Assembly: GCA_037576215.1 (NCBI GenBank) | Contig: JBANDB010000008.1 | Coordinates: 1,054,001-1,118,000 of the forward strand | Origin: Armillaria gallica | Lineage: Eukaryota; Basidiomycota; Agaricomycetes; Agaricales; Physalacriaceae | Length of the DNA: 64,000 nt | Direction of reading: 5' to 3' | In this document: one piece after another, positions 25,034 through 36,914 of the stretch | How the letters are laid out: each line of letters opens with the position of its first letter | Position numbering within the stretch: position 1 is the first letter of the stretch | Program-made: the position numbers and the translations under genes | The notes under the pieces: model-generated | Seen by the model: the letters and a program-made list of their open reading frames with translations, nothing else | Told to the model about the DNA's origin: nothing | Databases searched by the model: none

Positions 25034-27278
25034 ATGCCCGGAGGTGCAGGCTCGAGGCTACCCACCGCGGTGCTTGCAGTTGCTGGGGTTTCTACCGTCG
25101 TTGCTGTTTTGGTTTCAGCAATGTCTATATATCTACAGTTGAAGAACTACAGAAAGCCTGTCCTACAGAGGTGCGCTGCTGACAGATCTCATTCAAGGTG
25201 ACACCTAACAATGCATTAGGATGGTAGTACGAATCATGATCATGGTGCCAATCTATGGCGTTTCTTCATTCATATCGCTCTTTTCGCTCGAAGCGGCCGT
25301 ATTTATTGATGCTGTGAGAGATATATACGAGGCGCGTAGTCTGCATTCACTCTGCTGTAACCCTTAACTCACTCGTATCCAGGCCTTTGTCATCTACTGC
25401 TTTTTCCAATTACTACTGTCGTATTTGGGCGGGGAGCGCTCTCTCCTCATTCTACTTCATGGGCGTCCACCAAAAGCACCGCCCTTCCCTATCAATCTCT
25501 TCAAGCAGGAGCTGGACGTCAGCGATCCCTACACGTTTCTGTTCCTCAAGCGGGGAATTCTGCGTACGTGTCATCGTCGTCTTGCTTGTTATTCAAACTC
25601 AATGTTGCGTGCAGAGTACGTACAGGTCAAGCCGGTCCTTGCGCTTGCCACTGTGATTCTCAAGGCATGTGGTGCTTTCAACGAAGGCGACCTCCGCGCC
25701 AACTCTGGATATCTCTACGTCAGTATCATCTATAACCTCAGCATTTGTCTGAGTTTGTATTGCCTGGCCATGTTTTGGATAGTCGTCAATGACGATCTGA
25801 AGCCTTTCCGCCCCGTCCCCAAGTTCCTTTGCGTAAAGGGAATTCTATTCTTCTCCTTCTGGCAGTCTATACTCATCTCGATACTGGTTGCAGCTGGGGC
25901 CATTGCCAAGCTAGGGCCTTACACCGACAGCGAAAGTATTTCACTGGGTCTCACAGACACCCTTATATGCATGGAAATGCCACTCTTTGCTTTTGCTCAC
26001 TTGTTTGCGTTCTCCTACACCGATTTCATCGACAGGAATAAGTCATTTGTCGCCCGCATGAAGGTATCATACGCCTTTCGCGATGCATTCAGTTTTCTCG
26101 ACGTCGTCGAGGACTCCAAGGCGACTCTTCGTGGTGAAGGTATGGACTATCGCGATTTCGAGCCCTCGGAAGGTTTCATGCACCAGGGTGCTGGTCGAGA
26201 CAAGCGCATACGAGCGGGGTTGAGATATAGCAAAGGCGGGAAGCGGAAGTACTGGCTTCCCAAGACTGCCCCCGAGAGCCTACCTCCAGGACGCTTCGAG
26301 CGGGGAGTTAATCGCGTAATTAAGCGCGTGGCGGGAGCGGATCAAGGAGAGAGCGTGCACGCGCCACTTTTACAAGGAGACGCTGATGACGTGGTCCACG
26401 ACGCGCCGGATCTAGAAACAGAGCATGATTATGACGTGTGGGACCAACAGCCGCATGCAGAGGATGACTATGAGTTAGCGTTCGGTGACCTGGACGAAGG
26501 CGATGAGGAACTCTTCGATCATAGTCGGAAATATCTGTTCGGTGATTACAATTATCCTGTCATCGATGCAAGTTCGGAGGATGCGCGTGCAGCGATCTGG
26601 GATTTGGAAGAGCGGGTGCTGAGAAACGAACGGGGAGCATATTTTTCACCTATTCGAGGAGCGAAAGGAAGAGTTGCCATGGACCGACGGGTCGGCCCTG
26701 CATGGCGTGGTTATGGAGCTGTTGGAACGACCAAGCAGAAGAAGACAGAGCCGTACAGTGACGCAAAGGTGGTCGACTTCGAACAAGACGCCGTTCCTGA
26801 GACAATGGACGTCAAGATGAGATGGTCAAAGAAAAGGGACCCCTCCCCATCTTCTTCGCCTGGACCGTCGTCTGCAGAGAGTAGCAGCGGTCCGGGGAGG
26901 CGTTCACGGCTGTCGTCGTTACTCACGAAGAGTCCACCGCAGACTGATGAATCGCCTGTGCTGCCGTCGGATGCTGTGGATCTAATCGTGGAGGACAAGG
27001 ATGCGATGCGTGAACGGCGGAAGGGCGAACCTGCGATCCGCTCGCCTCTCCGCAAGTTGTACAGGCGAGGGTTTGTCAAGCATGACAGCGAGGGGCATCG
27101 GACCGAGGGAGAAGTGGAGGTGGAAGAGCGGGACAGGGTATCGCATGAACCGGACAGTCGTATACGTGCCGGGGAGGAGATACTTGGTGAGGTTGGGGAC
27201 GAAGGAGAGAGAGAGGCCGTTACGGGAAGAGACGTTCTCGCCTGTGCACGAAGCCGAAGGTGTGATAGCCAGGGCTGA
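25034..27278 (+). CDS. TMEM184 / organic solute transporter alpha-like membrane protein
   Basis: Seven-TM family (DUF300, related to Ost-alpha and Hsp7-like yeast proteins). Four exons: MPGGAGSRLP start, introns after LQR, after DIYE (a GC-AG intron, 25332-25382) and after RGIL. Family landmarks include SIYLQLKNYRKPVLQR, RIMIMVPIYGVSSFISL, FVIYCFFQLLLSYLGGER, CLAMFWIVVNDDL, KFLCVKGILFFSFWQS and a CMEMPLFAFAHLFAF segment. A long acidic/disordered C-tail follows. The annotated frame stops at 27278, but from the GA-repeat at about 27206 the next frame encodes the tail expected for the family (PPPHTRLL to DNPWA, stop at 27342), so a frame slip there is likely. Confidence 0.86.
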
Positions 27279-27751
27279 GACTCCCCCGCCTCATACGCGA
27301 TTGTTGATAGACCATTTGGACGACGATAATCCATGGGCCTAAGCTTGGTTAATTTGGTCCTTTCCTCTTTATTTTTTACTGTATTATCAGGGTGTAAAAC
27401 AGGGTCAACGTACACGACATACTAAACGTATTTATTTGGCAGGCTCAAGTAGCACTTCATAGCATCATCATGTGCGGCGGTCAGTAATCAGACTTTCCAT
27501 GAGGACGGGTTCATACTTGGTTCTAGGGCCGCCCCGCCGCATATCACAGGAAAGCATGCTGGCATTTACATACCAGACATCGTCATCACCGAGGCGAATC
27601 AAGGATACACTGAACGACGGATGACTTGATGACAAGATAGCATTTCGAAAACATAATTGAATGGAGCGGAAGACGTAAAGGAAAACGAGATAATAGTACA
27701 TGTAAATCATTCGAGTTCTTCTTCGGCTTTTCTCTCCATGCCTACTGCCCA

Positions 27752-28262
27752 TCAACTGGAAAAAGCAAGTACCATATAAAACAGCAAGAAAAAGGACGCG
27801 CCGCCCATGAATCCGACAAAACCAAGCTGGCACCAAGTAGCCATTCGGGGAGGAGCGTGCATGAGCTCGTTGTCTGGTGCGATGACCCCGGCATTCTCTG
27901 GTACTCTTTCCTGGGCAATGAATCAATGTCTGGCTGGGAGTGGACTTGGCGCGACTCTTTCTCCTTCGCGCGTTCGGAGTACGTCTAACAACGGGCTTGA
28001 CGTCTTCCTCCTTGACAGTTGGAGGCGAGGCGGCTGCTACGGAGGACGCGTATGCCATATCTTGATGAAGGACATATGGTTGCACCGTAGATGGGTTCAC
28101 GACGGTGACCCTGCATAGGCATACCACATATTCTGGCAAAGAGGTTTCTTGCGAGGAGTCGTCATACGGTGATATCTTCGACTTTAACGTTAACGGAAGC
28201 TGCCGCCATTCTCCAGTCTCATCAGAGGTCAGCGAGACTCTTAGATAGAAGCTCAAAGACAT
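27752..28262 (-). CDS. Hypothetical protein with C-terminal membrane segment
   Basis: Unrecognised. The N-terminal frame runs from the ATG at 28262 through TSDETGEWRQLPLTLKS and MAYASSVAAASPPTVKEED. A second frame downstream (ERVPENAGVIAPDNELMH, then LGFVGFMGGASFFLLFYM and a stop at 27752) is clearly hydrophobic and fits as a C-terminal membrane anchor. A GT-AG intron of about 79 nt would join the two in phase. The downstream open frame 27468-27750 is more likely 3' untranslated. If the ATG inside (MAYASS) is used, the protein is only about 75 residues. Confidence 0.42.
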
Positions 28263-29158
28263 ACATCTGCAGAAGGCCTTAACAGTATGCTACAGCTCCG
28301 AGTCACAGCTGCAGCAAGCACGAGTGACCGTGTGCGAGAGAGAAACGTTATTCCTTGTTCACCCTCAGGATCCACGGTCCCATTAACTAGCTGTTTTATA
28401 CCCCCAGGTGTTACAAGGACACGGGCTCATGGTCGTTTCAAGAACAAAGACTAAGATCGTCGCAGAAACGGAAGAAGGTTCTCGGCTCGATGCTCCGATC
28501 CAACTCAAACGGGCCGATTTGACAACTTTCTTCTTTATTTTGAACGTCCGAGTCAACACCGGGTAAGCGCATTCTTTTCTCTGCGTGGATCGGAAATTTC
28601 CTGACTCACCGGCAGACGGTGCAAGTCATTGTCAATTGAGAAGGATGTCTGGCCTGAAGCCACAGCTCGGCATCGCTAGATGGAAATTGTTAATATACAA
28701 GGGAGACATGTCAAGTATCAGACTTTTCTCCAACAAAGATGATTGCTAATGATTCCATCCAGATTCGATGCATTGAGGAAAGATGACATCAAGAAACTTC
28801 AAGCCAGTCTTTACTGTTCTTACAATGAAAGTCTTCTGGTACCTGCGTTTTATCAACAGGTTGTTCTCTAGATGATCATCGTCCGCTGTCTGAAAGTCGC
28901 AACAGTGATTCAAAAGTGACAGCTTGAGATATGCGAATCTCGGGAGCTTCGCCACGTAGCTATCAAGAGATAGCGTGTACAGACATTGGACCGTATCTGT
29001 GCCTACTACCAATAGTCCTTAACCCGGAATGCTCACTGCCTGGGGGAACGTTAGGCCAATGTATGCAAATTCTTCGGACCGAAGTACCAAGTATGTCAGG
29101 GTATGTTAAACAGCGTTCTGCAACATCCGCTAATCCTCTTCGTCATCCTGGATAGGTT
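28263..29158. other. No gene recognised
   Basis: Holds the upstream flank of the preceding minus-strand gene and an 88-codon minus-strand ORF (28746-29012) with no known motif and no signal peptide. It lies just 3' of the small secreted protein gene at 29159 and could be an unrecognised continuation. Confidence 0.4.
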
Positions 29159-29439
29159 CTAGTTCGTTGGCCAGAATTTACGTTTCCAAATATCGGCATT
29201 GCCACCTGTGGTCCATTTGAACGCCCTTAGAAGCACTACGGGAAGGACAGACGTACGAATTTGTGGGGCGTGACCCTCGCCTATATCGCGAGCGACTAAA
29301 GCGGGAGTGGTCATATCTACTGATCGTTTAACAAAGTGCAACCGGATAGGCATCAAGGGGACGAACCACGACCGATAACCAACGCTTGAGCCGTTGCAGA
29401 TGCACCAAGTACAAAAAGTAAGGCAAAGATGGACTTCAT
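29159..29439 (-). CDS. Small secreted protein A (paralogue of 30592-30852)
   Basis: Two exons (29373-29439 and 29159-29319) with a 53-nt GT-AG intron. Spliced length is 75 residues. Residues 1-20 (MKSIFALLFVLGASATAQAL) form a textbook signal peptide. The mature part has no Cys and shows no recognised domain; it contains basic sites such as LLRAFKW and WKRKFW. The gene at 30592-30852 shares the leader, the intron position and the phase (intron after the first base of a Val codon), so the two are paralogues. Together with the UstYa-like genes nearby it could be a secreted effector-like protein or a peptide precursor, but there is no internal repeat of the kind seen in known UstYa precursors. 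Confidence 0.55.
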
Positions 29440-30591
29440 TCTACGGATCCAACTGTAAGTGATAGGAGCTTTTATATTGCTAGTACCGGCGCTTCTAAAA
29501 TTCTCGAATTTCTAGTCTGCCTGGCTCACTCGTGCACATTCATCATCAGATGGTAACTGACTGAAATATCGGTCGAGCCGCAGCGGACCAGCACAGATGG
29601 TTCGCGACAAAGATAGTTCGGTGTCACCCTCTGGCGGTGTCTGCACCGCGTGGTTTCGCTTTTTCCTAAACCTTACCGGATTTAGTAAGTAAGAGATGGC
29701 CACCACTTTTCCGAGAGACCCGTTGCAGATTGCAGGGACACAAGGCGGTGGGGTTCGACCTTCATCAAGAGCTAACTCTGGTCTTGCACTGTAGCCACCT
29801 GCGACCCGCGGACTCGTCGAGATTTCATGCATCATGGCGCGTTGGTTTGTGTCGACGCGTATCTTTGATACATACCGGAGGTATGAATTCAAGAGCTGTT
29901 CCGTCCATAAATCTTGATATTTTGGATCCATTCTGCGTGTCCGTGGCATGAGCGTAGCTCGTTATTCTCCGTCTATATTGCCTATCAGTTTATCCGTGCC
30001 TGCATGTCGTGGCGGCATATTTTCCATGTCTTTTTCTCGGCATTGAGCATTCTTGCGAACGTCTGGGAACATTCGTTTACTCAAACTGGCAAAGAAGGTT
30101 GCGCCACGCATGATCAACCGCAGTACGGACAGTCCCGCGGTGTTACCTAATATGTCAGATCTGTTTTCTCCTTTCTGGCCGGTCTGCGCTGGTCGACATC
30201 GGAAAGTTTCTTGTTCCTCCCATAATGAATCAGATTGACCATAGAAGAGGAGAAGCTGTCTAGCCGAAGACCTGAAAGCACGGACCGACAAACACTACCG
30301 CATATGGACGTCCTCCTGGGTTCTTCCATGTAAATTATAACTTTGCTCCTGAGACCAGGGACTTGTAGATCCCTTTCTGGAGGGCACGCCTTACCTTAGA
30401 TTGATATCGCTCCCACATCATCACAGTTCATCTTTTCTTGGATTTCTTATCTCTATTGCCACTGCTGAATATCATATTGGTATATGCATTTATTGGATAT
30501 CTAAATGCTCCTTCTGCGGTACAAGTACATCTGTCAATGGCTTTGGGGAGATTTCAGTATGTTGATTTACACATTTCATCTATCTCACTTA
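29440..30591. other. No gene recognised between two small secreted protein genes
   Basis: Open frames at 29512-29949 and 29962-30329 (minus) have no recognised motif or signal peptide. A Cys-containing stretch near 30290 (SICGSVCRS) caught the eye but leads nowhere. Decayed copies of nearby genes are possible. Confidence 0.4.
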
Positions 30592-30852
30592 CTAGTGTAT
30601 GTTAATCTGACCTCTTGACGTCTTCTTTCGAAGGTTCTGCCTCTGCAGCAAGGAATGCACGCCGCGAAGCTGCATTGAAGTCAGTTTGGCGCATCTTGAA
30701 ATGGCAAAGGGCTTACGGGCTTGGACTGCGAGAGTGATCAGCGAAACAGGACGAAGTGAACATAGTGAATGTAGCTCACCAGTATCAAGGTATAATGCCT
30801 GCGTGGTCACGGATGCCCCAAGCACCAATAAGAAGGCCAATATCAACTTCAT
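30592..30852 (-). CDS. Small secreted protein B (paralogue of 29159-29439)
   Basis: Two exons (30780-30852 and 30592-30725), 54-nt GT-AG intron, 68 residues spliced. Signal peptide MKLILAFLLVLGASVTTQAL aligns directly with that of protein A. The mature part is short, strongly basic (ARKPFAISR, LLQRQNLRKKTSRG) and has one Cys. The dibasic/LxKK sites would suit Kex2-type processing. The second exons of A and B are hardly alike, which suggests rapid divergence after duplication. Function unknown; secretion is the only confident inference. Confidence 0.55.
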   Translation of the reverse strand: MKLILAFLLVLGASVTTQALYLDTGELHSLCSLRPVSLITLAVQARKPFAISRCAKLTSMQLRGVHSLLQRQNLRKKTSRGQINIH

Positions 30853-31447
30853 AATGAGAGTGAGACAAGAGGAATACTGCTGCAAAGTTCAGGTTAGTGG
30901 ATTATATACGTTGGACATTTCCGAAATTGGTGATCATCCTCATGGTACGAACAGCACCTCCTCCCAGAATGGTACAGCATTGTTAAGCGCTGACTCGAAG
31001 CATAGCAAAGCGGCTGTGATTCAAGGTCATGTAACTTTCATTGACCCTTCAACGGTCCTCAATCTCCATCTCTATTTAGCTGTCCCATATATCAAGTCCA
31101 GGCCTATCTAAGTACGAAGCGATGTCAATTCCATATCAATTGATCCAATGCAACGCCCATGTTTTTGCTTCTTGCGCTCAATACCATGTAGCATGTGGCA
31201 CGGTCCGGAGCTTCGGAAACATTTGGAGGAGCGGATACTTTGAATCTACATCAGGAAACTGTGTCGCAAGACACTGACGCGACTTCTGATGCAGGGAAGA
31301 ATTCATCATTGTAACAACAACACAGCATTAGATCGGGCGGTAAGATATCCGCATGAATCATCGTCCGAGCTCAACCGAGCCATTCCTTGTGATGTATGCG
31401 CACCCGATATTCTTCGTATAACCGCAGACTAGCTGTTACCCTCACCA

Positions 31448-32105
31448 ATGCTTCCTCCCATGACTCGGCCTGTTTTCCTAACGCTAGGAATCAGTTTGCT
31501 TTCAATCGGCACAGTGCTCAACATACTCAGTATGCTGCATGCGCGTCATGGAATCCCAGAATACTCATCGTTCGGTAAGATACCATGAAATCTCATCCAA
31601 TGACCTGCTGTTTGACTTTGTCGAAGATTTACATACACAGAGAGAAAGCAGAGAGTTCCCAGAACGAGTCAACGACGCCGTGTTGAGATTCGAATTCGGG
31701 AATTACAGTGTCACATCAGATGATGAATGGGCCTCTCTGTTTCCTCCGCATAGCGGTCAGGTCATACTAGACGGCAGCAAATACGACGTCTCGTTGTACC
31801 TGCAGCTGAAATGCTTGGATACAGTTCGCATAGCCTTCGTGACCCTTCGAGACGGGTTCAATGGCGGGTCACCGTCACATACCATTGATTCTGTCGACTT
31901 CAAAGAGACAGAGCATTGTCTGGATGTTCTAAGACAGACTGTAATATGTATCGCGGACATTACGTTGGAGCCCGGAGAGGTGGTTGTTTTGGCGGACGGT
32001 TCAACTGATATGGCAGCAACCGGAAATCATGTTGAACATATCTGCAAGGATTGGGTCCAAGTGAGGGAGTTCGTTGAAAAAAACCAAGAGTCATGGAATC
32101 TTTAG
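31448..32105 (+). CDS. UstYa-like (DUF3328) protein 1, histidine motifs degenerate
   Basis: Two exons (31448-31574, 31627-32105), 201 residues. Residues 6-30 are a single hydrophobic anchor (VFLTLGISLLSIGTVL), as usual for the family. The body has the family's DDEWASLFPP block, LKCLDTVRIAFVTLRDG, a CLDVLRQTVICIADITLEPG block and the terminal CKDWVQVREFVEKNQ. UstYa-type proteins catalyse oxidative steps (for example cyclisation) on fungal peptides and use two HxxHC motifs. Here the first reads LQLKC and the second ETEHC, so both have lost at least one His. It may be inactive or a partner protein. Start ATG is the one that opens the hydrophobic segment. Confidence 0.78.
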
Positions 32106-33640
32106 AGTATATTGTAAACCGCCATTACTACCGTAGATCTCTTTATATGGGGTTAATTAAGGACTCTCCCTCACACGTATATGGTCACGGTGTCTTGTCA
32201 GACGTATCGAGGATGAATGTGTATACTCAACACGGCCGTGTAATGTTACGAACACTGGCAGGAAGTCAAAAAGCCCATCCGTGTTGTTACGCGTCTTTAC
32301 GCGTCGGCATATAGCAAACCCAATAACGCTTAGGAATTAACTAGTCTGTTTCTAGTGCAGAGAAATAGCGTACCCCGGGTATGGGCTTTTCCCTCATGGA
32401 CAGCACCACCGCAGTAGCAACGGAGCCCCTGCAACAGCAACTATCTTCTCTGAAACGTGAAATTTGGGCTACGCCGACTAAACAGTGTTCAAGCATGGAA
32501 CGTTCCACTGTAATGGCTAATGCCGTTTTCAGTAATATCTCTGGATAGGTCGTCCGGAAGTGGATCACTATACAGTAAATAAGAGCCTTATTGAAAGTGA
32601 ATGTCAGTCCGCCCGGCGGCGACAAGAAGTTCGATATAGTACTTGCGCTAGATTTTCTTTAGCATAGTAAGGAGTTTCCATGATATCTTAACAGTAACTG
32701 GCAGCGGGTTTGATACACGATCAATTTACCACTCATCTAAGCTCCAGTCATGAATCCAAGAACTTGTGCTTAATTACATGGCGAGACTCTAGTTCATTGC
32801 CGCTGGGCTAGAATCATCGGGGATGTACTTCTTCACTGTCATGCTCGTTGGGTTCTAGCTCCGAGTGCAAGAAATAACAGTTGCAGTAACACTTAGATAC
32901 TCTTGCAAACGCGACTCACCGGAAGAGGTCTGGCTTATAGACTTGGCCTCATCTAGAAGTTGTCAAATTGATTTGGTCAAGCACACCAACTGGCAAGAGA
33001 GAAGAGTCGACCATGTTTGGTGAATATTTCCGGCTTCACAGAGGCATAAAACCAAACAGTAAGACTAAAGGCGATATCCACTCAAATTTGTGGACGACTT
33101 GGTACGACCCACTTTGAAATCTAGAGCGATCATTGACCTTGATGTCTTCTTACAGAAGACTTAGACCTTTGCACATGGTGCGGGATCAGTATCATCCAAC
33201 GAACCCGCGGAAGAAAAGAAGCTTCGCGATATGATATTTGCTTTAGGCTGATGGGAATCGAGGGATTGGGTCGAGGTCTGATGGACAACATCGCATATCA
33301 TAACTGTCGAAGTAACTTGAGCGAAGGAAATTCGATGATAGGAACGAAGGAGAGAACCATTATGAATAGTACATAGGCATGCAGACCATCATTGTGGCAA
33401 GGTACAACGCCAAAGATTAGATGTAGACCAAAACAAAAACAGACGTAGGATCCGGGAGAGTGAAAAGACAAGGAAGAGGAGAAAAATACCAAGACGTTCA
33501 CGGAAAGAGTGGTTTTACAAGTTGAACACCAATAGATTGATTAAATACAGCATATACTAACTGATTGAAACAGTGAGTATATTTCACACTTCTGGGTATG
33601 TGCTGATGCTCACCAGTACTAAACTTGCTCAAAAACAGAG
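32106..33640. other. No gene recognised
   Basis: About 1.5 kb with short ORFs only (for example 32341-32625 and 33298-33501, minus). The second is hydrophobic but has no family pattern. Could contain decayed gene pieces; nothing solid. Confidence 0.4.
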
Positions 33641-34876
33641 TTACACCCTATCGAAATCTGGTTTTCCATCAACGTCGTTTCGAAGGAATGATGACGATTG
33701 CCCCATTCCACTGTGCACGGAGAGCTCCCACTCGGGTGGTTTGGTTGAATCCGTGACGTCGGTCGAATCAGTGGCGCCACTTGTATGCTGGGTCTTCCGA
33801 ACAAAGCTCATGAACCGGATACTCGATTGCTTTGGAGCAGTTGGCTCGAAGGTAGTTCCCAATCCGGACCGCACAATGATCATAGTTGGCGCGATACCCT
33901 AACAGAAAATGAGTCAAGGAGGCGCTAAGGACGGAAGAAGTGCGGACATAGATTTGCGTAGCAGCGGGAACCATGATAGCTTGTGCCGGATGTCTAATCG
34001 CAAACAAGACGACTAGAATGAGCTGAACGACTAGCACCAACGTTCCGGATTCGATCATAATACTCATTGCTTTAGATAGGGAGCCGTCTTTATCCGGCAT
34101 TGCCCTGTTCATTTGTCTGGACATGTACCAGATTCTGCCGACGATTAGAACCGTAAGGAAGAAGTTGCAGCCAAGAGACAGCGCAAAACCAGAGGTCCCG
34201 AGGGGAACAATCTCTGCTGGCGCCTGGTGCGACGTCGCATCGATTTTGTTGAGAAGACCTATGCTCGCCATGCCGCAACCTGCGTTTGGGCGTGAGCATC
34301 GGTCCACGGCGTGATACATTATGAAATCGGACCTAGAGCTCCCAACGCCATTAAGAATGGGAAAATCGCTACGCTATAATCCTTTCCCCATACCAACCAG
34401 CAACGGTATATCTATTACATTGTGTTTGGTTAGTCTTGAATTAAATTGGTCGTTTTGGTACCTACCAGGACGACTTCCGCAGTGAAATCGGTAATATAGA
34501 ACAACGCATCCGCTCCTTCCAGCAGTTTGGTTTCTTCTGAGATCGGCCGTGGATGAATAAGCTATACAAAAGGTAAGCTTCATCGTACGATTTTCAGATA
34601 ACGACTTTACCAGTCCATCATAGACGTTGTTGAAATTAATGGCGAAGCGGACAGTGCATAATGAAAACAAAAAGCAGGTCATAAAAATCAAGATGTCTTT
34701 ATTCTTCACTGTGCGAGACCGGAAGATAAGGACGGCGAGAGCTGTGAAAACTAATACAATATTGATTCCTGAAAACGAAATGAGTAAAATTTGGCGATGG
34801 AGACAACAGGCTTACCATAGAGAATGGCATCCACTCCAAATCCTATGAAAGTTGCATGGTCGGATGTGAGCGCCAT
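33641..34876 (-). CDS. Seven-TM membrane protein of the mushroom-expanded type
   Basis: Multi-exon gene starting at ATG 34876 (TFIGFGVDAILYG) and ending at 33641. The spliced frame gives about seven hydrophobic segments: INIVLVFTALAVLIFRS, ILIFMTCFLFSLCTVRFA, ITDFTAEVVL, RCWLVWGKDYSVAIFPFLMA, GFALSLGCNFFLTVLIVGRIW, GTLVLVVQLILVVLFAI and a last one before QIYGIAPTMIIVR. The RCWLVW and GRIW landmarks and the PTMIIVRSGLG exit match the large Agaricomycete family of uncharacterised integral membrane proteins often listed with DUF6533/6534-type proteins. The tail is polar. Its role here is unknown; a sensor or transport function for the neighbouring UstYa-like genes is speculation. Confidence 0.75.
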
Positions 34877-35467
34877 ACCCAGCGACTTGAGGGTAGTTGG
34901 ATGAAAGAAGCGCTGAGTAACTATCGTTGCATCATTTCTTGACAATTCGAAAGAAGCTACTACATGTGTCAAACAAGGACAACTAGAATCCGATCAACGT
35001 GTTCTTGTCAGCACGTGCCGCTGTGCAATCAAGTCGTGTACTGTTGTACAGCACAAACTTGACGAGGGCTGTAAGTAATGGTCCTTCTTTTCATCTTACA
35101 CTTCAATGATTTATTTGACTTGTATTAGGATCGTGCATTGTGCGCTTCTCGGCAGTCAAGTTAATTTTTACTCTACACGTGGTGCATGGCTCCACGCGTA
35201 CACATGAGCGCCTGTTCATCACGGCCATGTTGCGGCCATCAGCTTGAACGTTAGTTGTTAACTCCTTGGAGCCCAACGAAATTGGAATTCCGGCCAGGGC
35301 AAGAATTGCTGTGTTAAGGAATGAGCTGTTTCAACGACTCTGTAGTTGTCTCGAAGCTTCAACTTCAACAGCCAGTATACAGTTCTCTGGCGCTCCTACT
35401 CTTCTCGTCAAGTAAGTAAACATCTCGAAAGGCCGGGCGTACTCTCATTTCCATCCAGCCCCTCTAG

Positions 35468-36242
35468 ATGCTTCTTCAGGTTTCGTCTAACTCAGACGGG
35501 CACCTAATACACCTCCTCTTTATAGCGGCCATTCTTGCTTTGGGTACTACGGTTCTCAATGCGTACCATACTTTGCATTTGCGTTCCCAAATGCTTGCCT
35601 CACGAAACCATAAAGAATATTGTAAGTAGTTAAGTAGTTCAAGACCAAGTTATAACGTGACGCCCATATTTATGCATTCCAGCTTACCTTGGAGACGACT
35701 TCCCGCCTCGAATACTAAGCAACATACAGCCCGCCGCTATGAGCATATTAAATGGCAGCGATATCTATCCTCTTGAAGATGACAGGAAATGGGCCTCAGT
35801 TGTACCCCCAGGCCATGGATTCGTTCGAATGGGTCCGACAGGCCGACCATTTGCCATCTCCATGGGCCATCAACTCCACTGTCTCAACGGTATTCGCTTT
35901 GCGTATATCGCTGCTCGTGACAACATTTTCTCCAACCCAGACGACATCACCGCGTCTTTCAATCATGCCAATCACTGTTTTGATCTCATTCGACAAAGCA
36001 TTCTTTGTAACGCAGATACCACACTGGTTCCGACCAGCGAGTCTGGCACACCAGGGACACTCTACGGAACTCTGCACCAATGTCGTGATTGGACTCAAGT
36101 ACGTTCATTCATGGCTAGTAACCAGAAACATTGGAAGGGGGTGCCTCTTGAACCAGACTCGAAGCAATCTTCTCCAGGTACGCTAATTTTACAAGATCAT
36201 GTCGCTCAATCTCATGATGAGCAGATGGCTGGTGAACGATGA
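35468..36242 (+). CDS. UstYa-like (DUF3328) protein 2, both HxxHC motifs intact
   Basis: Two exons (35468-35621, 35683-36242), 237 residues. A hydrophobic anchor (LLFIAAILALGTTVLNAY) lies near residues 14-32, then the classic YSYLGDDFP motif spans the intron, then DDRKWASVVPPGHGFVRMG. Both motifs of the family are present: HQLHC (GHQLHCLNGIRFAY) and HANHC (HANHCFDLIRQSILCNADT), followed by CRDWTQVRSFMASNQ. Such proteins are type II membrane enzymes acting on peptides or other secondary metabolites. A spliced leader exon upstream at 35322-35412 would place a stop in frame, so it is probably untranslated. Looks functional. Confidence 0.85.
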
Positions 36243-36914
36243 TCGCATGGCCCACAGCGGTACCAGGTACTTAACGCGCAATATAGCGAAGTAAATCTTC
36301 ACTTGGATCTAAGCCCATTTAGAAGGAAATAATGATATATATAATTTGGAATGACACCGAGCCCTTTGTCCTTGCCTTGAGCTGCCAGTCGTAAGCTTCG
36401 AATTACAGCTTGATAGTATCATCAGACTGAATACAGCTCAGGGGTCTAATAGTATTCTGTCCCGAGCGCGAGAAGCCTCATTGATTTCAATCAGGGCAAT
36501 CTTTTTTGAAACTTCGCAATCGCTATACCCTTTGTTTCCAATCGAATTGCCACCTGCAAAACAAGGAGCAGTTTATTTTTATTGCATCTTGGTCCCAGTT
36601 AAACGGATACGGCCTAGCTGTTACTAGTCCGCGGCAGCATCCGGTTGATAAGGGTCTCTAAGCGCTCACTGCAATATGACTCGCATTCCTTCAGAACCCG
36701 AACTTTATCCATACAGCGCCGAATACGATTCATCACCAGTTCTATTTGGGTTTGAAACCGGTTCGGGCGATGCATCGTATGGATGTGTCGTATGGCTCTC
36801 TGCCGCTTTACCCTCGAAGGTGTATAATTTCCTGTGCATCACATCGGCTATGAAAAATACCAGGCTACTAATACCGCTGATAGTATCTAGTTTGTCACTA
36901 TCCTGTCGACCGCC

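Noticed and set aside
26711..27415. Minus-strand 234-codon ORF opposite the TMEM184-like tail
   Set aside because: A mirror of low-complexity coding sequence; no independent motif.
27468..27750. Continuation of the hypothetical membrane protein frame to 27468
   Set aside because: The hydrophobic frame that fits ends with a stop at 27752; the open frame beyond is probably untranslated.
30686..31111. Plus-strand 141-codon ORF over secreted protein B
   Set aside because: Antisense to the signal-peptide gene; the minus frame has the better exon structure.
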